Of a stretch of 10,337 nt of DNA, positions 6,737 through 10,337 are shown piece by piece. Numbering within the stretch: the first letter of the stretch is position 1; each line of letters begins with the position of its first letter. The DNA is from Bacillota bacterium (GTDB taxonomy: Bacteria; Bacillota; Limnochordia; Limnochordales; ZCTH02-B6), in contig QGSR01000042.1 in NCBI GenBank assembly GCA_003387805.1, positions 1 to 10,337 of the forward strand. The letters run 5' to 3'. The notes beneath the pieces are model-generated. The model was not told the DNA's origin. It searched no databases and saw nothing but the letters and a program-made list of their open reading frames with translations. The position numbers and the translations under genes are program-made.

Positions 6737-6791
6737 GCGCCCCGGCCAGGACGCTTGACTTGTATGTCAATTTCTTCTTTCGCCGGGGCGC
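6737..6791. promoter_or_regulatory. Nested inverted repeat, possible operator
   Basis: GCGCCCCGG (6737-6745) pairs with CCGGGGCGC (6783-6791), 9 bp perfect. Nearly concentric with it, TTGAC (6755-6759) pairs with GTCAA (6766-6770) across 6 nt. The AT-rich centre stands out in a very GC-rich region. The shape fits a dyad binding site for a dimeric regulator, or a cruciform, about 25-60 nt from the lon-like start. I do not recognise it as CIRCE, CtsR or FNR type. Confidence 0.4.
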
Positions 6792-6870
6792 TCCCTGCTT
6801 CGCCCGCTCCGGCGACCGGGCCGGGGCGGCTCGGCGGCCGGTGTCCCGCCGCTTCCTCCTCAAGGCGGCC

Positions 6871-6893
6871 GCGGTTTTCAACAAGGAAACCGC
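6871..6893. repeat. Hairpin in the M42 upstream region
   Basis: GCGGTTTTC (6871-6879) pairs with GGAAACCGC (6885-6893), nine pairs including one T-G wobble, around the loop AACAA. No U-run follows on either strand, so a terminator role is doubtful. It may lie in the M42 mRNA leader. Confidence 0.45.
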
Positions 6894-6914
6894 CCCGCTC
6901 CCACGGAATTCGTC

Positions 6915-6962
6915 ATGCGTGTTATGAGCGCCATCGTTGACCGAGGAGGTTTGAGCGATTGA
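6915..6962 (+). other. Possible 15-codon leader ORF overlapping the first M42 start
   Basis: ATG at 6915 opens MRVMSAIVDRGGLSD and stops at TGA 6960-6962. That stop shares TTGA with the TTG start of the first M42 gene (6959), an arrangement typical of translational coupling. The M42 ribosome binding site lies inside this ORF. Its own Shine-Dalgarno sequence is weak (GGAA, 8 nt upstream). With only 15 codons, chance is a serious alternative. Confidence 0.25.
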
Positions 6963-8116
6963 AAAAAGAGCGTGAACACGAAACGGGCGCCGGGCCCGCG
7001 CCGGCCGCGGAGCGCGGCGCCGCGGAAGGCGGCCCCGGGCGCGAGGCCCCGGAGGAGCGGCTGCTGCGGCTTTTGGCCGAGCTCTCCGAAACGCCGGCGC
7101 CTTCGGGCCACGAGCAGAAGCTCGCGCGGCGGGTCGCGGCCGAGCTGGAGGCGTGCGCGGATACGGTCCGCACCGACGCGCTGGGCAACGTCATCGCCCG
7201 GCGGTCGGGCTCGGGCACGGACACGCCGCCGAAGCTGATGATCGCAGCCCACATGGACGAGATCGGGCTCATCGTGACGAAAGTGGAAGACGACGGCTTC
7301 TTGCGCTTCGCGCCCATCGGCGGCATCGACCCGCGCACGCTGGCGGCCCAGGAAGTGACGGTGCTGACCGAGCCGCCGCTGCCGGGCTTCATCGGCGTCA
7401 AGCCGCCCCACCTGCTGCCGGAGGACGAGCGGGACAAAACCGTCCCCATCGAGGACATGTTCATTGACACAGGCCTTTCCCCCGACGAAGCCCGCCGGCG
7501 CGTGCGGCCCGGCGACGTGGCCGTGATCCGGCGGGCCTTCACGCGGCTTCTGGGCACGCGCGCCGCGGGCAAAGCGCTGGACAACCGCGCGGGTGTCGCG
7601 GCCATGCTGGAAGCCATGAACTTGCTTTCCGGGCTGCGGCACGCGGCCGACGTGTACGCGGTGGCCACGGTGCAGGAGGAAGTGGGCCTGCGCGGAGCCA
7701 TGGTGAGCGCGTACGGCATCGTGCCGGACGCGGCCATCGCCGTGGACGTCGGTTTCGGCGCGGCGCCGGGGCTGCCGGAGGACGACGTCATCAAGATGGG
7801 CCGGGGGCCCGCCATCGCCCTGGGCGCCAACGTGCACCCCCAGCTGCACGAGCTGCTGGTGGAAACCGCCCGCCTGCACGGCATCCCGCACCAGATCGAG
7901 CCTATGCCGGCCGGTTCGGGCACCGACGCCTGGGCCGTGCAGGTGGTGCGCAGCGGCGTGCCCACCGCGGTCGTGTCCATCCCGCTGCGGTACATGCACT
8001 CCAGCGTCGAGGTGGTCGACATCGAGGACGTGCGCAACACCGCGCGCCTGCTGGCCCACGCGGCCGCGGCCTTGCGCGAAGAGGACGTAAAGGGGTGGAC
8101 GTATGATCTTGCGTGA
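6959..8116 (+). CDS. M42 family metallo-aminopeptidase, first of three
   Basis: M42 enzymes are cytoplasmic di-metal (Zn/Co) aminopeptidases that form large tetrahedral dodecamers (TET) and trim peptides to amino acids. All expected residues are present: His98 and Asp100 in AAHMDEIG, Asp208 in KALDNRAG, the Glu240/Glu241 pair in VQEEVGLRGA (general base and ligand), Asp263 in AIAVDVGFG and His347 in RYMHSS. The start is TTG 6959, nine nt after a perfect AGGAGG (6944-6949). The first 30 or so residues are charged and Gly/Ala/Pro-rich and lie before the usual family start at EERLLRLLAELSETPAPSG, so at 385 residues it is longer than its two neighbours. The motif AGSGTDAWAVQ differs from the GGTDAG form of the other two copies and points to a separate subfamily. 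It overlaps the next gene by 14 nt. Peptide specificity cannot be read from the sequence; older annotation names such as endoglucanase M or deblocking aminopeptidase refer to the same family. Confidence 0.93.
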   Translation: MKKEREHETGAGPAPAAERGAAEGGPGREAPEERLLRLLAELSETPAPSGHEQKLARRVAAELEACADTVRTDALGNVIARRSGSGTDTPPKLMIAAHMDEIGLIVTKVEDDGFLRFAPIGGIDPRTLAAQEVTVLTEPPLPGFIGVKPPHLLPEDERDKTVPIEDMFIDTGLSPDEARRRVRPGDVAVIRRAFTRLLGTRAAGKALDNRAGVAAMLEAMNLLSGLRHAADVYAVATVQEEVGLRGAMVSAYGIVPDAAIAVDVGFGAAPGLPEDDVIKMGRGPAIALGANVHPQLHELLVETARLHGIPHQIEPMPAGSGTDAWAVQVVRSGVPTAVVSIPLRYMHSSVEVVDIEDVRNTARLLAHAAAALREEDVKGWTYDLA

Positions 8117-9143
8117 GCTGAGCCAGCTGTCCGGCGTATCGGGTGACGAGGGGCGGGTGCGCCGGCGCATCTGGGAGGCGGTGCGCGACAAGGTCGACGG
8201 CGGCAAAGTGGACGCCATGGGCAACCTCATCACGTGGAAAGGGCTGGACAAGCCGGGGCCCCGCCTCATGATCGCGGCCCACATGGACGAGATCGGCCTC
8301 ATGATTACCCGCGTGGACAACGACGGCCTGCTCCGCTTCAAGAAGGTGGGCGGCATTGACGACCGGGTGCTGCCGTCGAAGGCGGTGCGGGTCGGGCCCG
8401 ATGAGATTCCCGGCGTCATCGGCATCAAGCCCGCGCACCTCACCAACGCCGGGGAGCGGTCCAAGCCGGTGCCCGCGAAGGACTTGTTCATCGACATCGG
8501 CGCGTCGTCGAACGAGGAGGCCGAAAAGCTGGTGCGCCCGGGGATGTACGCGGCCTTCGCCACCGAGTACCAGGAGTTCGGCCGGCGGATGGCCAAAGGC
8601 AAAGCGTTCGACGACCGGGTGGGCTGCTCGCTGCTGGTGGACCTTTTGTCGGGCGATCCGCCGTTTCCGCTGTTCGGCGTCTTTACGGTGCAGGAGGAAA
8701 TCGGCCTGCGGGGCGCCCGCATCGCCGCCTACGACGTCGCGCCCGACTTGGCCCTGGTGCTGGAGGGCACCACGTGCGCGGACATTCCGGGTGCGGAAGA
8801 GCACGGCCAGTCGACGCGGCTGGGGCACGGCCCGGCCATTACCGTGATGGACCGGACCAGCATTCCCGCCCGGCCCGTCATCGAGACCCTGGCCCGGGTC
8901 GGCACCGAGGCGGGCATCCCGTGGCAATGGAAGCGCACCACCTTCGGCGGCACCGACGCGGGCAGCATCCACCTCACCCGCGAGGGCGTGCCGTCGGCCA
9001 CCGTGTCGGTGCCGTGCCGCTACATTCACTCGCCCGCGGCCTTCATGAGCCTGGACGATTACGACAACACCTTGCGCCTGCTGGAGGCGTTTCTGCCGCA
9101 CGTGCCCGAGGTGGCCCGGCGGCTGGCGCCCCGCCGCGCCTGA
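8103..9143 (+). CDS. M42 family metallo-aminopeptidase, second of three
   Basis: This is a full-length M42 peptidase of 346 residues with a short N-terminus (MILRELSQLSGVSG). Metal and catalytic residues are His60 and Asp62 (AAHMDEIG), Asp170 (KAFDDRVG), Glu198/Glu199 (VQEEIGLRGA), Glu221 in VLEGTTCADIPG, and His309 (RYIHSP). The fourth ligand is Glu, where the copies on either side have Asp; the EGT form is known in bacterial M42 enzymes. The start ATG 8103 lies inside the end of the previous gene. AAAGGGGTGG (8089-8098), four nt before it, is the ribosome binding site, so the two genes are translationally coupled. The segment GIKPAHLTNAGERSKPVP resembles the first copy (GVKPPHLLPEDERDKTVP) and is missing from the third. 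Function is inferred from the family; substrate unknown. Confidence 0.93.
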   Translation: MILRELSQLSGVSGDEGRVRRRIWEAVRDKVDGGKVDAMGNLITWKGLDKPGPRLMIAAHMDEIGLMITRVDNDGLLRFKKVGGIDDRVLPSKAVRVGPDEIPGVIGIKPAHLTNAGERSKPVPAKDLFIDIGASSNEEAEKLVRPGMYAAFATEYQEFGRRMAKGKAFDDRVGCSLLVDLLSGDPPFPLFGVFTVQEEIGLRGARIAAYDVAPDLALVLEGTTCADIPGAEEHGQSTRLGHGPAITVMDRTSIPARPVIETLARVGTEAGIPWQWKRTTFGGTDAGSIHLTREGVPSATVSVPCRYIHSPAAFMSLDDYDNTLRLLEAFLPHVPEVARRLAPRRA

Positions 9144-9172
9144 CGCGTTTAAGGGCGCGGACAAACCCGCTG

Positions 9173-9179
9173 AGGAGGT
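9173..9179 (+). promoter_or_regulatory. Ribosome binding site of the third M42 gene
   Basis: AGGAGGT is a perfect Shine-Dalgarno sequence seven nt before TTG 9186. It supports this TTG as the start; no ATG lies nearby in frame. Confidence 0.85.
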
Positions 9180-9185
9180 ACTGAT

Positions 9186-10235
9186 TTGCAAGCCAAATAC
9201 TCGGACATCGAGCGCCTGGAACAGCTCATCCGCCGGCTGGCCCCGCTGTTCGGCCCGTCGGGCGCGGAAGACCAAGTGCGCGCCGCCGTCATCGATCTGG
9301 TCAAGCCTCTGGCCCACGAGGTGACGGTGGACGCCTTGGGCAGCGTCATCGCCCTCCGCCGGGGCACGGGCGGCGCCGGCGCGAAAAAGGTCATGATCGC
9401 GGCCCATATGGACGAAATCGGCATCATGGTCACCCACATCGACGACGACGGCTTCCTGCGCTTCGCGCCCGTCGGCGGCGTCGGCCCGGCCACCTTGTTG
9501 GGGCAGCAGGTCGTGTTTGAAGACGGCACCGTCGGCTCCATCGGCATCGAAAAGGTGGACGGCCCGAAGGACATTCAGATGGACAAGCTGTTCATCGACA
9601 TCGGCGCGACCAGCAGGGCCGAGGCCGAAAAGGCGGTGCGCATCGGCTCCTCGGCCACGTACCTGCGGGACGTGGCCCGCTCGGGACGCCGCTTGATCGG
9701 CAAAGCCATGGACGACCGGGCGGGCTGCGCGGTGGCCGTGGAGACGCTGCACCAGCTTAAGGCCGATCCGTCGCCCCACGACGTGTACTTCGTCTTCACG
9801 GTCCAGGAGGAAGTCGGTCTGCGGGGCGCCCGCACGGCCGCGTACGCCATCGAGCCCGACGTGGCCATCGCGGTGGACGTGACGGCCACCGGCGACACGC
9901 CGAAGGGCGAGCGCCTGAACATGAAGCTGGGCGGAGGCGCGGCCATCAAGGTCAAGGACGCGAGCCTCATCGCCCACGGGGGCGTGCGCGAGCTTTTGGT
10001 GCAGTGCGCGGCGGACGAAGGCATTCCTTACCAGATGGAAGTGCTGCCCTACGGCGGCACCGACGCGGGGGCTGTTCATCTGACCAGGTCCGGCGTGCCC
10101 TCGGGCGTCGTGTCCATCCCGACCCGCTATTTGCACACGCCGGCCGAAATGGTGGACTTAGGCGACGCGGCGGCCGCAGCCGACCTGCTGACGGCCGTGC
10201 TGAGGCGGGACCTGACGCTGACCGCGGGCGCGTAA
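9186..10235 (+). CDS. M42 family metallo-aminopeptidase, third of three
   Basis: A complete M42 peptidase of 349 residues. The active site is intact: His74 and Asp76 (AAHMDEIG), Asp176 (KAMDDRAG), Glu208/Glu209 (VQEEVGLRGA), Asp231 (AIAVDVTATGDTP) and His317 (RYLHTP). GGTDAGAVHLTRSGVPSG (290-307) is the common M42 substrate-side motif. In the middle it lacks the KP.HL....R...P segment found in the other two and reads GSIGIEKVDGPKDIQMDKLF instead, so it is a distinct, older paralogue and not a recent copy. It starts with TTG after a perfect ribosome binding site, 42 nt after the second gene, with no terminator between, so it is probably on the same mRNA. M42 proteins can form mixed TET particles in Pyrococcus; whether these three do so is open. 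Confidence 0.93.
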   Translation: MQAKYSDIERLEQLIRRLAPLFGPSGAEDQVRAAVIDLVKPLAHEVTVDALGSVIALRRGTGGAGAKKVMIAAHMDEIGIMVTHIDDDGFLRFAPVGGVGPATLLGQQVVFEDGTVGSIGIEKVDGPKDIQMDKLFIDIGATSRAEAEKAVRIGSSATYLRDVARSGRRLIGKAMDDRAGCAVAVETLHQLKADPSPHDVYFVFTVQEEVGLRGARTAAYAIEPDVAIAVDVTATGDTPKGERLNMKLGGGAAIKVKDASLIAHGGVRELLVQCAADEGIPYQMEVLPYGGTDAGAVHLTRSGVPSGVVSIPTRYLHTPAEMVDLGDAAAAADLLTAVLRRDLTLTAGA

Positions 10236-10280
10236 CGCGACGGCGGCGGGCGCCCCGCCCCCGGCCGGCCCCTACGAAAC

Positions 10281-10309
10281 AGCGGGCCGCCGCGCGGGCC
10301 GCCGCTTTT
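10281..10309 (+). terminator. Probable GC-rich intrinsic terminator after the M42 genes
   Basis: Starting 45 nt after the last M42 stop, AGCGG (10281-10285) pairs with CCGCT (10302-10306), with further GGCC/GGCC pairing inside, followed by TTTT (10306-10309). The U-run is short and the stem is imperfect, because it is built from a 12-bp direct repeat. The rest of 10236-10337 shows no gene. Confidence 0.5.
10282..10305. repeat. Perfect 12-bp tandem repeat inside the downstream hairpin
   Basis: GCGGGCCGCCGC occurs twice back to back (10282-10293 and 10294-10305). The repeated unit contains GGCC, which lets the two copies pair with each other. Confidence 0.85.
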
Positions 10310-10337
10310 GTGGAGCTCTGCGTTGCCCCCCCGCGGG

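Larger units (their letters stand above)
6715..6958. other. Divergent spacer between the lon-like gene and the M42 operon
   Basis: This 244-nt stretch must hold the control sites of both outward-reading units. I see a nested inverted repeat (6737-6791), a hairpin (6871-6893), a possible 15-codon leader ORF (6915-6962) and the M42 ribosome binding site AGGAGG (6944-6949). TTGACA is present on the minus strand (6765-6770) and TTGACT on the plus strand (6755-6760), but neither has a good -10 box at 16-18 nt. TGTTATGAG (6920-6928) is a weak extended -10 candidate on the plus strand. No promoter can be called with confidence. Confidence 0.6.

Noticed and set aside
6745..6770. TTGAC/GTCAA as a CtsR or FNR site
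   Set aside because: CtsR sites are direct heptamer repeats and FNR/Crp dyads have a 4-6 nt centre with different half-sites (TTGAT, TGTGA). The match is not close enough to name a regulator.
6755..6783. TTGACT on the plus strand as the -35 box of the M42 operon
   Set aside because: At 16-18 nt downstream the sequence is CTTTCGCC, with no -10 match, and it is almost 200 nt from the first M42 start.
7238..9440. Near-identical stretches around the AAHMDEIG codons of the three M42 genes as signs of recent duplication
   Set aside because: The similarity is confined to catalytic motifs. The rest of the proteins is well diverged and they differ in a metal ligand, so recent duplication is unlikely.
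7902..10136. 744-codon minus-strand frame opposite the second and third M42 genes (and a 614-codon one at 6878-8722)
   Set aside because: Antisense shadows of the M42 genes, low complexity and no ribosome binding site. All three M42 frames have intact catalytic residues.

Overview
The window is about 10.3 kb of very GC-rich chromosomal DNA with a normal bacterial gene layout. Starts are preceded by strong AGGAGG-type ribosome binding sites and TTG/GTG start codons are frequent. The gene content is a branched-chain 2-oxoacid dehydrogenase of Bacillus type, a ComB-type phosphatase, a short NifU-domain protein, an AAA-Lon protease and three M42 peptidases. Together these suggest a high-GC, possibly thermophilic member of the Bacillota (a Symbiobacterium-, Thermaerobacter- or Limnochorda-like lineage). 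This placement is an inference from gene content and start signals, not a demonstrated one. I see no mobile element, CRISPR array, tRNA or rRNA.

Left part (1-3589, all minus strand): comB, coding for a 2-phosphosulfolactate phosphatase homologue, is followed after 86 nt by the genes for E1-alpha, E1-beta and E2 of a branched-chain 2-oxoacid dehydrogenase. The E2 gene runs off the left edge of the window. The three dehydrogenase genes are 15-21 nt apart and clearly form one operon. The comB/E1-alpha junction holds three copies of a GGGAACC element that could form mutually exclusive RNA hairpins.

Middle (3590-6714): a short divergent region carries an almost perfect sigma-A promoter driving a small NifU C-terminal-domain Fe-S protein on the plus strand. 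That gene ends at a bidirectional terminator. The converging minus-strand gene beyond it encodes an 873-residue AAA-Lon protease of the YcbZ/LonB-like family.

Right part (6715-10337): a 244-nt divergent spacer contains nested inverted repeats and a possible 15-codon leader ORF. After it, three M42 metallo-aminopeptidase genes lie in tandem on the plus strand. The first two overlap by 14 nt and the third follows after 42 nt; the set ends at a probable GC-rich terminator. The Lon protease and the M42 enzymes read outward from the same spacer and could act in sequence, protein to peptides to amino acids. The dehydrogenase would supply branched acyl-CoA primers from Val/Leu/Ile-derived 2-oxoacids. 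That link between the right and left parts is a metabolic guess.

No stretch longer than 300 nt lacks a gene. Nothing here is plainly a new system. The observations most worth checking are the comB/bkd junction hairpins, the three different M42 paralogues in one operon, and the leader ORF and nested repeats in the lon/M42 spacer.
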